Source of the DNA: Pseudomonadota bacterium
GTDB taxonomy: Bacteria > Pseudomonadota > Alphaproteobacteria > Rhizobiales > Xanthobacteraceae
Direction of reading: 5' to 3'
DNA: 64,000 nt
Assembly: GCA_023387735.1 (NCBI GenBank)
Contig: JAEWHP010000017.1
Coordinates: 39,538-103,537, forward strand
The position numbers and the translations under genes were made by a program. The notes below the pieces were generated by a model, which saw only the letters and a program-made list of their open reading frames with translations, did not search any database and was not told the origin of the DNA. Below are positions 42,801-52,553 of this stretch, piece by piece. Positions within the stretch are counted from its first letter, which is position 1. Every line of letters begins with the position of its first letter.

Positions 42801-43624
42801 AGCTCCCTCCCGGAAAAGGCAAGCGCCGCGCATCCGAGCGGCACGACCGTCCAGGCCAGCAGGGTCGCCAGCAGCACGTGAGGCGACAACGCGGTGCCCT
42901 GGGCGAGCCCTGCCATGCCGGCGAAACTGCTCACGTTTGCGAATCCGGTGAGATTGAATAGCCGGTAGACATCCGTCGGATTGAACAACAGCATCGCATC
43001 GACCGCGGGCGCGGAGATGCTGCGCCCCTGGTCCACGGCGAGGATGCCGAGCAGGGCCATGTCGTAGATCAGCACCAAGAGCAACCAAAGGCCGATGCTC
43101 ACGCCGGCGGCCGTGCCGCGGTCGCGCGCCAGCGCGCTGACCAGATAGCCGATCGCGACGAACACGGCGCCCAGCATCACCGAGGAACCGACCATCGCAG
43201 CGAACGCCACGAGGCTGTCGGTGCCGATCCGGCTTCCGGTCACGCTCAGCGCCGCAGCGGCAATGCCGTATCCGAGGCAGGTCGCGAACGCGAGCACCGC
43301 CAGATGGCCGATGAACTTACCGAGCAACACCTGCCAGCGCGCGACCGGATAGCTCAGCAGCAGGAGCATGGTCCCCCGCTCCATGTCGCCGACGATGGCA
43401 TCGTGGGAGATCAGAAGCGCGATCAGCGGAATCAAGAAAATGGTGAGGCTGGACAGGCTGACGATCACGACGTCCAGCGCGCGCACACCGACGGTTCCGG
43501 TCGGGGCGCTGCCGAGGAACGCCAGCGACAAAGCCAGCCCGGCGAGCAGCAGCGTGGATGCGAGCACCCACCGGTTCCGGATCGCCTGGTGGATCTCCTT
43601 TCGCGCGATGATCAACGCATTCAT
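42797..43624 (-). CDS. nosY: ABC transporter permease NosY
   Basis: 275 residues with six membrane helices. The start ALIIARKEIHQAIRNRWVL and LLISHDAIVGDMERGTMLLLLSYPVARWQVLLGKFIG are the NosY pattern. NosY with NosF and NosD forms the copper-site maturation ABC machinery of NosZ. The ATG at 43624 overlaps the nosF stop (ATGA). Confidence 0.95.
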   Translation of the reverse strand: MNALIIARKEIHQAIRNRWVLASTLLLAGLALSLAFLGSAPTGTVGVRALDVVIVSLSSLTIFLIPLIALLISHDAIVGDMERGTMLLLLSYPVARWQVLLGKFIGHLAVLAFATCLGYGIAAAALSVTGSRIGTDSLVAFAAMVGSSVMLGAVFVAIGYLVSALARDRGTAAGVSIGLWLLLVLIYDMALLGILAVDQGRSISAPAVDAMLLFNPTDVYRLFNLTGFANVSSFAGMAGLAQGTALSPHVLLATLLAWTVVPLGCAALAFSGREL

Positions 43625-44541
43625 GGCGCCCGCTCCGCTTGCCGGAGGAAATGGGCGTAGAGTTCGTCCAGCGTCGGCGGGATCACATCCAGATCCTCCA
43701 CTGCACTGCCCGACGACGTGGCCTGGTGGAGCAAGCCGATCTTCCGCTCGGGCGCTGCATCGATCTCCACGACATGGCCGTTGAGGCGCCGACAAGCCGT
43801 CCCCGCCGGCAGCCAGGACGGCAGCGAGCCGGGCTCGAGTCCGGCGACCTTCAGCCGTATCTTGGTCGGCAGCCGCGCGATGTTGCGGAGGCGCTCGATC
43901 GAGCCGTCCGCGACCTTGACGCCACGGTTCATGATGATCACCCGGCCTGCGCGCTCCTCGAGCTCCGTCAGGGCATGGGACGACAGCAGCACCGTGGCGC
44001 CCTCTGCGGCAAGCCGCTGGATCACTTCGTAGAACGTCTGGCGCAGCTCCGGATCCAGTCCCGTCGTCGGCTCGTCCAGCAGAAGCACGCGGGGGCGCCC
44101 GATCAGCGCCTGCGCGAGCCCAAGCCGCTGGCGCATGCCCTTCGAGTAGGTCCCGACACGCCGACGGGAAGCGTCGCCCAGTCCGACGGCGTCGAGAAGC
44201 TTCAGCGCGCCGGCGACGGGCTGCCGCTTCAGCCGCGCGTAGAACGCCTGGGTTTCGCGCCCCGTCAGGGCGGTGTCGAACGAGACGTTCTCCGGAAGGT
44301 AGCCGAGATGACGGCGGCCGGCGAACTGCCCCGCAGCGGGATCGTCGCCGAGCACCTCGATCGATCCGGACGTCGGTCGTATCAGGCCCAGCATCAGCTT
44401 CATGAGGGTCGTCTTGCCGGCGCCGTTGTGACCGATCAGAGCCACCAGTTCGCCCTGGCCAAGTTCGAACGTTGCGCCGCGCACGGCTTGCACCCGGCCG
44501 TACTCCTTGGTGACGTCGGCAACCCGCACCGTGCCGGTCAT
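43621..44541 (-). CDS. nosF: ABC transporter ATPase NosF
   Basis: 306 residues. Walker A GHNGAGKTT (about 37-45), Q-loop YLPENVSFD, signature YSKGMRQRLGLAQAL, Walker B VLLLDEPTTGLDP and H-loop LLSSHALTELE are all present. It energises NosY/NosD in assembling the CuZ centre. Overlaps nosD by four bases. Confidence 0.95.
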   Translation of the reverse strand: MTGTVRVADVTKEYGRVQAVRGATFELGQGELVALIGHNGAGKTTLMKLMLGLIRPTSGSIEVLGDDPAAGQFAGRRHLGYLPENVSFDTALTGRETQAFYARLKRQPVAGALKLLDAVGLGDASRRRVGTYSKGMRQRLGLAQALIGRPRVLLLDEPTTGLDPELRQTFYEVIQRLAAEGATVLLSSHALTELEERAGRVIIMNRGVKVADGSIERLRNIARLPTKIRLKVAGLEPGSLPSWLPAGTACRRLNGHVVEIDAAPERKIGLLHQATSSGSAVEDLDVIPPTLDELYAHFLRQAERAP

Positions 44542-45896
44542 CGCGCGCCCTCCGCTGTGCGGCGCGGCGGCGGGGACATCAACGGGCGGCTATCGACCAC
44601 TCCGCCCGGCAGCAGCGCGGGAAACTGCGCCTGCGCCCAGCGCAGCACCTGCACCGCGGGGCTGTTGATCAGCACCTTCGCCGAGGGCGCGGTCCAAAGC
44701 ACCCTGTCGACGAGATCGTTCGGGCGGTACGCCGTGTCGGCTATGCCGTCGCCGTCGAGGTCGAACGCGGGATTGTCGCTCCAGTAGTTGCCGCGGCCGC
44801 CCTTGGACCAATCGAGGTCGCGCGTACCGACATATTTGACCTGGCTCCGATTGCCGACGAAGGCGTTTCCGGTGATCTCGTTGCCTTCGGAGCCCGCGGT
44901 GAAGTGAGCGCCGATGGCGCAGCGTTCGAACCAGTTGTTGCGAAACTTGTTGTGGTTGGTGTTGTAGATGAACACGCATTTTTCCGGGCCGGTCTTAACA
45001 CCCTGCTCCCGCTTGACGTCCGGAATCATGCCCCGCTCGTCGTCCGGGCGCTCTTCGCCGGCATCTGCGATCGTATCCAGAAGGCCGCCGGTCACCCTGT
45101 TTCCGTCGATCTCGGCGTAGTTGGCGTAGTTGAACAGCAGCCCATGGTCTCGGTCGCGGTAGGAGATGTTGTCGCGGATGACGAGCCGGTTCGAGTACAT
45201 GATGGCGTAGCCGACGTGGTTTCCGACCGAGACGTTGCCGCTGACCTCGCTGTCGTTGGTGTACATGTAGTGGATCGCGAAGCGGACCTGCTCGAAACGG
45301 TTGCCGACGAAGCGGTCCTTGCGGCTGGAAATGGTGAAGATGCCGTCGCGTCCGTAGCGAAACGTGTTTTGCTCGATTGAGACGTTCGGCGCGTTCCAGA
45401 GCGAGACGCCGTTGCCGGCCTCGCTGAGACGCCCGCCCCGCAGGCCTTCGATCACGTTGCGGACGACCCGCGAGCCCTGCGCACCGTGCACGTAGACGCC
45501 GAACAGATTCCCTACAAGACGGTTCTGCTCGATCGTCGCCCGCTCGGCCGTCTTCTCGAGGAAGATTCCCGAATTCATCGCCTGCAGATCGCGGCCCGAG
45601 CCCCGAACCGTCACGCCGCGGACGGTCACATCGGGCGCGGTTACCGTGACGACGTTGCCGGCGCCCCCGCCGTCCAGCACGGCGCCCGGGCGTCCAGCCA
45701 ACACCAGAGGTCGGTCGATCCGGATCGCGCCGTGGTATTCGCCGGGAGCGAGTTCGACGACGTCGCCGGCGCGCGCGCCGTCCAATACCGCCTGCAGCGG
45801 CCGGTCGGGCGCGACCGTCAGCGTCTCCGCAGCGGCGAAGCCGGATAGGCCGGCGGCGACGAGCGCCGCCGGAATCATGCGGAACGGAAGACGCAC
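44538..45896 (-). CDS. nosD: Periplasmic copper-site maturation protein NosD
   Basis: 452 residues. A signal peptide (about 1-23) is followed by a right-handed beta-helix with CASH repeats (for example GIFLEKTAERATIEQNRLVGNLFGVYV, NRLVIRDNISYRDRDHGLLF) and the end GRGNYWSDNPAFDLDGDGIADTAYRPNDLVDRVLW typical of NosD. It delivers copper or sulfur for the CuZ centre of NosZ through NosFY. 14 bases after nosZ. Confidence 0.95.
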   Translation of the reverse strand: MRLPFRMIPAALVAAGLSGFAAAETLTVAPDRPLQAVLDGARAGDVVELAPGEYHGAIRIDRPLVLAGRPGAVLDGGGAGNVVTVTAPDVTVRGVTVRGSGRDLQAMNSGIFLEKTAERATIEQNRLVGNLFGVYVHGAQGSRVVRNVIEGLRGGRLSEAGNGVSLWNAPNVSIEQNTFRYGRDGIFTISSRKDRFVGNRFEQVRFAIHYMYTNDSEVSGNVSVGNHVGYAIMYSNRLVIRDNISYRDRDHGLLFNYANYAEIDGNRVTGGLLDTIADAGEERPDDERGMIPDVKREQGVKTGPEKCVFIYNTNHNKFRNNWFERCAIGAHFTAGSEGNEITGNAFVGNRSQVKYVGTRDLDWSKGGRGNYWSDNPAFDLDGDGIADTAYRPNDLVDRVLWTAPSAKVLINSPAVQVLRWAQAQFPALLPGGVVDSRPLMSPPPRRTAEGAR

Positions 45897-45909
45897 GGTG
45901 TCTCCCCGC

Positions 45910-47856
45910 TCAGACCGATTTCGGCTCGACGAACATGCGGCCCTTCATCTCCATGTGCATGGCGTGACAGAACCAGGAGCAGTAGTACCAATAGACTCCC
46001 GCCTTATCGGCCGTGAAGGTCACCGACGCGGTCGCCATCGGTCCGATCTCCATGTTGACTCCGTAGTTGACGATGCAGAAGCCGTGCGTCAGGTCCTCGA
46101 CCGCATCGATGTTGGTGATGAAGACGGTGACCTCGTCGCCCTGCTTGACCTGGAACTGCTCGAGTCCGAACGCCGGAGCCGTCGAAGTCATGTAGACGCG
46201 AACCTTATTGCCGTCGCGGACGAGCTTCGAATCCGCTTCGAGGTTGATCCCGTCAGCCTTGGCTTGCTTGACCGCATCCGCGAACATCGGATCGGCACGG
46301 TCCCAGATCGAGATCGGATTGATCTTGGAGCGGTGCACGATCGTCGCGTCATGGGGCTCCGCGAAGCTCGGGCCGTCGTGGACCAGCTTCATCTGGTCGC
46401 CCGAGATGTCGATCAACTGATCGTTCTCCGGCTTCAGCGGACCGACGTTGAGGAAACGGTCCTTGGAGAACTTGTTCAGCGAGATCAGCCATTTTCCGTC
46501 CGCCTCCTTGGTCTGACCCATCGAGGAATGGTTGTGGCCAGGCTGGTAGTGGACGTCGAGCTTCTGGATGATCGGATCGACCTTCTCGCCCTTGAACGCA
46601 CGCTTGGCGAGCTCGATGTTCCACTTGCAGACCTGGCTGTCGAGGAACAGCGTCGTGTAGGCATTGCCCTTGCCGTCGTAGGCCGTGTGCAACGGCCCCA
46701 ATCCGAGCTCGGGTTCCGCGACCACGACGTCGCGCGGCTTGATCTTGTCGTCGAACAGATCGTCGAACTTGCGGACGTCCATCACGGTCACGGTCGGCGA
46801 AAGCTTGCCCGCCGCGACGATGTGGATCCCGTCCGGCGCCGTGTTCATGCCGTGCGGATTGTTCGAGACCGGAACATAGCGCGTGTACGCCGAGCCCTTG
46901 CGGCCATCGAGCACGGGCACGCCGTTGATCTCCTTGAAGTCGCCCTTCTTGACCGCCTCCTCGATCCGCTTGATGTTGAAGATGACGACCCAGTCCTGCT
47001 CGCCCGCCGTCATCTCGGCCAAGGTGACCCCCTCCTCGGCGTTGTAGCAGGTCGAGAAGCAGTATTTGCCCTGATAGTCGGAATCGACGTTGTCGAGGTT
47101 GCCGCTGACGATGACCTGCCAGGCGACCTTCATGGTGTCGCCGTCGATCGCACTGAAGATCGAACGGTACTGCTTGGGGTCGTCGAGGACCTTGCCGTCG
47201 TTCGGCATCGGAACGCCGTCCTCGCCGTTCGCGAACACGTAGCCGGTGCGCGGGTACTTCTGCAGCCGCAAACCGTGAACCGTGTGCTGATTCGGCAGTT
47301 CGATGATCTTGTCGCACTTCATGACGTCGAGCCGCACCCGCGCCACGCGGCTGTTGGCCTTGTCGTTCATGAAGGCGTAGCGGCCGTCGTAGGTGCCGTC
47401 CGTGAACGAGATGTGCGGGTGATGCAGGTCGCCGTTCATGAACGTGCCGCCGCGATTCTTGACGAATTCTCGGGTCGCCGGCGTCATTCCCTCGGTCAGC
47501 ACCTTCAGGCTTTCGTTGGTCTGTCCCCACCCGGTGGCGCTGCAGCGGTTGAAGACCGGCACGCGCATCAGTTCGCGCATCGAAGGGAGCCCGATGATGC
47601 GCATTTCGCCGGACTGGCCGCTCGAGAAGAAGACGTAGTATTCGTCGAGTTCGCCCGGCTTGACTTCGGTCTTGAGAACCGCCGGACGGGCCGGAGCGGC
47701 CTTCGGCGCCGCCGACTTGGTCTGCGCATCCGCGGTCGAAACGAAGCCGTCCTTCGTCACAAGGGCGCCGCCGGCCAGGCCGACGCCCGCGGCGGCGGCC
47801 GTGGTACCCAGCAGTGTCCGGCGGCTGACGCCTTTTTCATTTTCGTTGTCGCTCAT
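45910..47856 (-). CDS. nosZ: Nitrous-oxide reductase NosZ, clade I (Tat-exported)
   Basis: 648 residues. A Tat signal (SRRTLLGTTAAAAG) marks clade I. The N-terminal propeller has the CuZ histidines in GDLHHPHIS, TVHGLRLQ, NPHGMN and QPGHNHSSMGQT. The C-terminal cupredoxin carries the CuA motif CSWFCHAMHMEMKGRM with both cysteines, the histidine and methionine. It reduces N2O to N2 in the periplasm. The ATG at 47856 follows GGAGACAATC; the frame remains open to 48873 as a shadow of nosR. Confidence 0.98.
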   Translation of the reverse strand: MSDNENEKGVSRRTLLGTTAAAAGVGLAGGALVTKDGFVSTADAQTKSAAPKAAPARPAVLKTEVKPGELDEYYVFFSSGQSGEMRIIGLPSMRELMRVPVFNRCSATGWGQTNESLKVLTEGMTPATREFVKNRGGTFMNGDLHHPHISFTDGTYDGRYAFMNDKANSRVARVRLDVMKCDKIIELPNQHTVHGLRLQKYPRTGYVFANGEDGVPMPNDGKVLDDPKQYRSIFSAIDGDTMKVAWQVIVSGNLDNVDSDYQGKYCFSTCYNAEEGVTLAEMTAGEQDWVVIFNIKRIEEAVKKGDFKEINGVPVLDGRKGSAYTRYVPVSNNPHGMNTAPDGIHIVAAGKLSPTVTVMDVRKFDDLFDDKIKPRDVVVAEPELGLGPLHTAYDGKGNAYTTLFLDSQVCKWNIELAKRAFKGEKVDPIIQKLDVHYQPGHNHSSMGQTKEADGKWLISLNKFSKDRFLNVGPLKPENDQLIDISGDQMKLVHDGPSFAEPHDATIVHRSKINPISIWDRADPMFADAVKQAKADGINLEADSKLVRDGNKVRVYMTSTAPAFGLEQFQVKQGDEVTVFITNIDAVEDLTHGFCIVNYGVNMEIGPMATASVTFTADKAGVYWYYCSWFCHAMHMEMKGRMFVEPKSV

Positions 47857-47879
47857 GATTGTCTCCTCGGCTTTCGGTT

Positions 47880-50180
47880 TCAGGTTGCTGGTGGAGTGAT
47901 GGCATCGACGGACGGCGCCCCCACGGGCTTGCCCCCGGCGGTGATGACGGTGGCCGGACCCTTGCCGCCGCGCATCGAGGGCGAAGACATGGCCATCCGC
48001 TTCTCGCGCTTCAGCCGCACCTGGATCATGTGCGGACAGCGGTGATCGTCGAAATAGAGTTCCTGACAGTGCATGCAGTAGATGCATTCGTTGACATTGA
48101 TGTGTCCCTCCGGGTGAATGGCCTGGACCGGACACTCGTTGGCGCAGCGCTGGCACGGCGAGCCGCATTCGGGCCAGCGCCGCAGCCACTCGAACATGCG
48201 GACTCGCCCCGGAATCGCGAGCGCCGCGCCGAGCGGACACATGTAGCGGCAGAAGAAGCGCTCGACGAACAGGCCCGCCGCGAGCAGCGTCAGGGCATAG
48301 AGGACGAACGGCCACTCGCGCGCGAATTTCAGGATGATCGAGGTCTTGAACGGCTCGACTTCGGCGAGCTGTTCGGCGAACGCTGTCGAATAGAGCGACA
48401 TTCCGAACAGGCCGAGAAAGATGATGTACTTGATCGGCCACAGCCGTTCGTGGAGACCCCACGGAACGCGGTATTGCGGGACCTTGAGCGCCTTGGCGGC
48501 GTTGTTGAGCAACTCCTGCAAGGCGCCGAACGGGCAGAGCCAGCCGCAGAAAGGGCCGCGCCCCCAGAACAGCAAGCCGGCCGCGATCGAGGCCCAGAGA
48601 ATGAAGATCAGCGGAGCGGAGAGGAAATATTCCCAGCTGAAGCCCGTCAGCAACGAATTGGCGAAGGTCAGCACGTTGACGACCGAAAGCTGGGCGTTGG
48701 CGTACCAGCCCAGCCAGACGAGGATGAAGAGCAGGTAGCCTCTGCGGACCCAGACGTAGACGGCGGGCCGGCGCACCAGGAAGTTCTGAAAGAAGAAGAT
48801 TAGCGTCAGCGCGCCCAGAGCCGCGACGGAGACCGCGATCTTGACCGTGTTGGCCCGCCAGATCCGCATCCACAGCGGCTCTTCGTCAGCGGCAGGCGCG
48901 GGCGTACCGGCCTCGCTCTTCTGGGAGGCCGGCACCGCCGCCGATTTGGTCGGAGCCGCTGCGGGCTGCACCGGCGTCAGCGTCTTCATGTAGCTGTCGG
49001 GCAGCGCATAGCCGAGATCGAAGGTCGTCAAGGCCTTGTCGCGGGCACCGACCACCCGCTGCACCAGAAGACGCAGCGCCCAAGGTTCGGTCGGATCGAG
49101 CGCCAGCTCCGCAGGCACGGTAAAGAGCGCGATTTCCGGAAAGTCGGGTGCGCCTTCGGCGGCCAGGCTACCCAGCCGCGTGTGATCGCGATCGCGGAAG
49201 CGGACGCTGTTGGTGTCCTGGACCACTTCGATCCGGTCGAAGATGCCGCCGCGGACGTAGGCGGCTCCCTTGAACGAGTAGCGGCCGGATCCCGCGACAA
49301 CGAGCGCCTGCTGGCCGGGTTTGAGCCGTCCGGCCAGGCGCTGGTAGCCATCGTCGCCGAGAAGACTGCGGCCGATGGTCGGCACCGCGACGTCGGCGAC
49401 GTAGAGGTCGATGAACGTGTCGCCGGGATCGCCTTCCTCCGGATGCGACGCCGCGGCAACGTTGCCGGTCTTCGCGAAAGCCTCGTTCACTTCGGCGACC
49501 GAGACCAACAGCCGCCGGACCGAGCCGTCGCCGACGAGGCTCTCCCAATCGCGAACCTCGCTCTTGGCGGTATCGATGGCCTTCGATACCCGTACCCCGG
49601 CGTTGGCGGCCGCGCCGTCCTGCGCACCGAGCCGACCGCCCTTGATCAGCTTCGTTGCCGAGCGGACGATGCTGTCGCCGATCACCAGCACGGTGACCGT
49701 CGCGCCGCTCACGATATCGACCTGCGGCGCCGGCGCCGACCCGCGCGCGACGCTACCCATGTCGGAGCCGATGAGCTTGTTCACGGCGTCGAGAATTCGC
49801 TTCTCCGGGATTCCGACCAGGACGATCGGCTCCTTGTGCTCGACGAGCTTCAGCCCGGTGATCACACCCTTGGAATCGATGCCGACGAGAAGCTGGATCG
49901 GCTTGCCAGAATATCCGATCGCATTGGCGAAATCGGAATTCAGATAGACGAATCCCTGAAGCTGATCGCCGCGATAGACGGGCACGACGGGAGGGTCGCC
50001 TTGCGGCGGACCGAACCGGTCAGCGCCCGAAAAGAAGTCGCTGGGCGCAACTTTAGGCAGGTAACTGGCGAGACCGCCGGCCGCATGGGCGGCATGGGCG
50101 CATAACGTCGCGCAAACCGCGAAAATGACGGCGAATGCCAATGCGGGTGCAGATCGTTTGGCGCCGAAACTCCCGGCCAT
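47880..50180 (-). CDS. nosR: NosR, polytopic flavo-iron-sulfur electron donor to NosZ
   Basis: 766 residues. A signal peptide ends near AHAAGG. The periplasmic FMN-binding domain contains the expected SGATVTVLVI (the threonine after SGA is flavinylated by NosX). Membrane helices follow (about residues 430-700) with CGWLCPFGALQELL and the CRYMCPLGAALA pairs, then ferredoxin-like cysteines CGSPCQRCANECPVQAI and CIYCMHCQ. The ATG at 50180 with GAGGTG upstream is chosen; frame to 50312 would cross the FNR box. It passes electrons for N2O reduction and heads the nosRZDFYLX operon. Confidence 0.97.
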   Translation of the reverse strand: MAGSFGAKRSAPALAFAVIFAVCATLCAHAAHAAGGLASYLPKVAPSDFFSGADRFGPPQGDPPVVPVYRGDQLQGFVYLNSDFANAIGYSGKPIQLLVGIDSKGVITGLKLVEHKEPIVLVGIPEKRILDAVNKLIGSDMGSVARGSAPAPQVDIVSGATVTVLVIGDSIVRSATKLIKGGRLGAQDGAAANAGVRVSKAIDTAKSEVRDWESLVGDGSVRRLLVSVAEVNEAFAKTGNVAAASHPEEGDPGDTFIDLYVADVAVPTIGRSLLGDDGYQRLAGRLKPGQQALVVAGSGRYSFKGAAYVRGGIFDRIEVVQDTNSVRFRDRDHTRLGSLAAEGAPDFPEIALFTVPAELALDPTEPWALRLLVQRVVGARDKALTTFDLGYALPDSYMKTLTPVQPAAAPTKSAAVPASQKSEAGTPAPAADEEPLWMRIWRANTVKIAVSVAALGALTLIFFFQNFLVRRPAVYVWVRRGYLLFILVWLGWYANAQLSVVNVLTFANSLLTGFSWEYFLSAPLIFILWASIAAGLLFWGRGPFCGWLCPFGALQELLNNAAKALKVPQYRVPWGLHERLWPIKYIIFLGLFGMSLYSTAFAEQLAEVEPFKTSIILKFAREWPFVLYALTLLAAGLFVERFFCRYMCPLGAALAIPGRVRMFEWLRRWPECGSPCQRCANECPVQAIHPEGHINVNECIYCMHCQELYFDDHRCPHMIQVRLKREKRMAMSSPSMRGGKGPATVITAGGKPVGAPSVDAITPPAT

Positions 50181-50298
50181 AGAGCACCTCAAAGCGGAAC
50201 GGCCTGCCCAAGGACGCGTATTCCATCGAATTTTGAACGTTTGATGTCCCGGGATCGCCGTTGACGCCGGATGCGAAGACTGATTGAGCCAAACCAAA

Positions 50299-50312
50299 TT
50301 GACTTTGGTCAA
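50299..50312. promoter_or_regulatory. FNR/FixK/NnrR box between nosR and the ferritin-like gene
   Basis: TTGACTTTGGTCAA is a perfect dyad (TTGAC / GTCAA with a 4-base spacer) matching the FNR/FixK consensus TTG-N8-CAA. It lies 119 bases before nosR and 66 bases before the divergent ferritin-like gene, so oxygen- or NO-responsive control of either or both is likely. No other copy was noticed in front of nnrS. Confidence 0.85.
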
Positions 50313-50377
50313 GGCGACTTATGTACTCAAGAGAATATACCTACTTTGCGCTGCAACAAAGAGCCAGGGATTTGATC

Positions 50378-51241
50378 ATGCCGTTGTTGCGAACGACCCT
50401 TCTGCGCGCCGAGCCCGCGGGTACCCTGCGCTCGCTCGACGAACTGTTCTCACTCGCCAATGCGATGGAACAAGAGGCCGCGAGCAAGTACGCGGAACTC
50501 GCCGGGGAGATGACGCGCCAGAACCGGTCAGAACTCGCCGCAGTGTTCAGCGATCTCGCGGCAGCCGAGCGCGAACACGTCGACAGCGTGCAGCGGTGGT
50601 CGCAGTCGCGGCGCGGCAAATTGCCGGACCCGGCCCTTGTCCGCTGGGAAGCGCCTGAGACGTTCGACAAGGACGCGGCGGCGGAGATCCGGACGTCAAG
50701 GCTTATGACGCCATATCGCGCGCTCGCGATGGCGGTGCGCAACGAGGAGCGCGCCTTCGCGTTCTGGTCGTACTTGGCCGCATTTGCCGACGATGTCGAG
50801 ATCGAGAAGGCCGCGGAGGCGATGGCCCGCGAGGAGCTCGGACACGTGGCGACACTGCGCAAGGCACGCCGTCGGGCCTACCGGCAGGACACCGAGGCTG
50901 CACACCCGCGTGAGGCGTCAGCGGAGCGAATCCATGCGGGCGCACTAGAGCGCCGGCTGGCCGCTCAGCTTGAGCAATTGGAATCTGCGCTCGATCCGGT
51001 ACAGGCCGCAAGGATTCGCGAACTTGCCGACGAAGCGCGGTTGATGTCGAGCCAAGCGGACGTCTTCGGACGGTTTCCTCGCAGCCTCGAGCAGCGAGAT
51101 GCCGAGACGATCGCCGAGGCGCTGGCAGACGCCTACCTGGAAGAGGCGGAGCGCGCCGGCGATCAAGACCGCGTCGATCAGCTGCAGCGCATGGCGATGA
51201 AGGCCATCGCCAGATTGGCTTGGCTCCGGTCGCTTGCATGA
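50378..51241 (+). CDS. Ferritin-like/rubrerythrin-like di-iron protein
   Basis: 287 residues from the ATG at 50378 (AGGGA upstream; an ATG at 50321 lies too close to the FNR box). Two E-x-x-H motifs (EREH at 64-67 and ELGH at 153-156) with glutamates at about 31-33 and 123-124 fit a four-helix di-iron site. It has no rubredoxin cysteines. The last 90 residues are a separate helical tail (RSLEQRDAETIAEALADAYLEEAERAGD). Role likely in oxygen, peroxide or nitric-oxide handling under anoxia, inferred from the shared FNR box. A C-terminal paralogue is encoded at 59859-60050. Confidence 0.82.
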   Translation: MPLLRTTLLRAEPAGTLRSLDELFSLANAMEQEAASKYAELAGEMTRQNRSELAAVFSDLAAAEREHVDSVQRWSQSRRGKLPDPALVRWEAPETFDKDAAAEIRTSRLMTPYRALAMAVRNEERAFAFWSYLAAFADDVEIEKAAEAMAREELGHVATLRKARRRAYRQDTEAAHPREASAERIHAGALERRLAAQLEQLESALDPVQAARIRELADEARLMSSQADVFGRFPRSLEQRDAETIAEALADAYLEEAERAGDQDRVDQLQRMAMKAIARLAWLRSLA

Positions 51242-51281
51242 AGTGCGCAGCCTCAGCCGGGCGACGCCTTTGCAACGTTCG

Positions 51282-52020
51282 CTATCGCGGCGTGGACCGC
51301 CTGGTGAGCTTCGGAAGCTTGTTCGGATCGAAGCTGGGCGAGCATCGCTTTTCGCTTCTGCCGGTGTCTTGCGGCTGGCGCAGGATAAGTGTCGCCTTGA
51401 AGGTCAGGCCGGGGGCCGCTGCCGCCGTGCCCGTGCATTTCGCGATCGTCCCCAAGGACTCGCCCTGAATCTCGATCTCCAGATCGTCGATGCCGAACAC
51501 GGTCGCATGACCTTCGGCGTGCCGCTTCGTCAGGATGTTCGCGGCGAACCGATCGCCCGAGACTATATGTCATCAGGATCTCCTCGACTCTTTCCGCGGT
51601 CAGTCCGTCGATGCGGTTCGGTATCGCTTCCGTCGCCATTCCGGCGACTTCCGGACGGTAGTCACGCATCGCCGTCGATCGCGGGAAATCTTGACGCATC
51701 TGACGCGCGCGGTCGCGCCGAGCTGCACGCGCGGTGGCGCGGTTCTTTTGCATGTAGTCATCGTACGCACCCTCGTCCTTATCTCGCGTGCTCTTCGCGG
51801 CATCAAAGGCCTTTTGCGTCTCCAATCTCCTGCGGCTCGCCGTCACCACTTCACCCGCGAGGCGCTCCAGATCGGCAACGAGCTTGGGGTCGCGATTCCG
51901 CTTGGCATCTTCGATGTTCTTGCCGATTTCGGCGAGCTTGCGGTCGAATGCAGCCAGCTCGGCTCCGCATCCGGAGCAGGTCAGGCCAACTTCGATCGTC
52001 TTCTGGAAGTGGGCAAACAT
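51282..52020 (-). pseudogene. Frameshifted hypothetical gene with N-terminal CSGCG
   Basis: The minus frame from the ATG at 52020 reads FAHFQKTIEVGLTCSGCGAELAAFDRK, then charged helices (LAEIGKNIEDAKRNRDPKL) to EEILMT near 51563. After that the same frame becomes Arg/Ser rich and implausible, while the next frame continues sensibly: VSGDRFAANILTKRHAEG, HATVFGIDDLEIEIQGE, PGLTFKATLILRQPQD, ending at 51282. A one-base indel at about 51563 explains this. Family unknown; a short zinc-binding CxxC is visible. Confidence 0.6.
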
Positions 52021-52248
52021 GTCCTCGAACAGCCGAGCGTCTAAGACAGCGCAGCTTTTTGCCTTGGAAGCTGTCTAGGACGCCAAACGTCGAACGACAC
52101 TGCCGAAGAATCTACAGACATGATGGCCGTTGGAGTGCAGCCGCGTAGGCGGCGTCTAGTATTTTGCTTATTGCACCCTCCTTTTAGGGAATCACGCAAC
52201 TGTTGCTCCGCTATATAAGGAGGTCGAGAGCACAGCGTTCGCGATGCA

Positions 52249-52428
52249 TTAGTCCCTCTTGCCGCTCTCAAGCACTGCTCTTTCAACTTCAGTGGCCAAA
52301 ACTGATAAGTGTGCCGCCAGCCGATCGAACAGTTCGCGCTTCTTCGGATCGGTCGCCAAGTCTCGGATTAGCTCGCAGTCCGCCACGTCCCTGCGTAGTT
52401 TTTCCAACTGGGTTAGCATGTCCTGCAT
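52249..52428 (-). CDS. Small conserved helical protein
   Basis: 59 residues, too short for usual automatic calls. The sequence MQDMLTQLEKLRRDVADCEL, then IRDLATDPKKRELFDRLAAHL, is a pattern I recall from small Bradyrhizobium proteins. It is fully helical, possibly a coiled coil, with one cysteine. Start at 52428 after AAGGGCGG. Function unknown. Confidence 0.7.
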   Translation of the reverse strand: MQDMLTQLEKLRRDVADCELIRDLATDPKKRELFDRLAAHLSVLATEVERAVLESGKRD

Positions 52429-52553
52429 TGCCGCCCTTCTTTCTCATTTTTCCCGATCAGACACGCAGGGCGGATGGAAAACAACAACAAAAGATAGGCG
52501 AACAAGAGAACAGCGAGCGGAGGGATGCTAACACGTCCCGTCATCAAGAGCCG

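Noticed and set aside
45646..48045. 799-residue plus-strand open frame
   Set aside because: It is the mirror frame of nosZ, nosD and nosR, full of Arg, Asp and Val runs, a usual artefact in high-GC DNA.
45910..48873. 987-residue minus-strand frame including nosZ
   Set aside because: The part beyond 47856 is an out-of-frame shadow of nosR; NosZ starts with its Tat signal at 47856.
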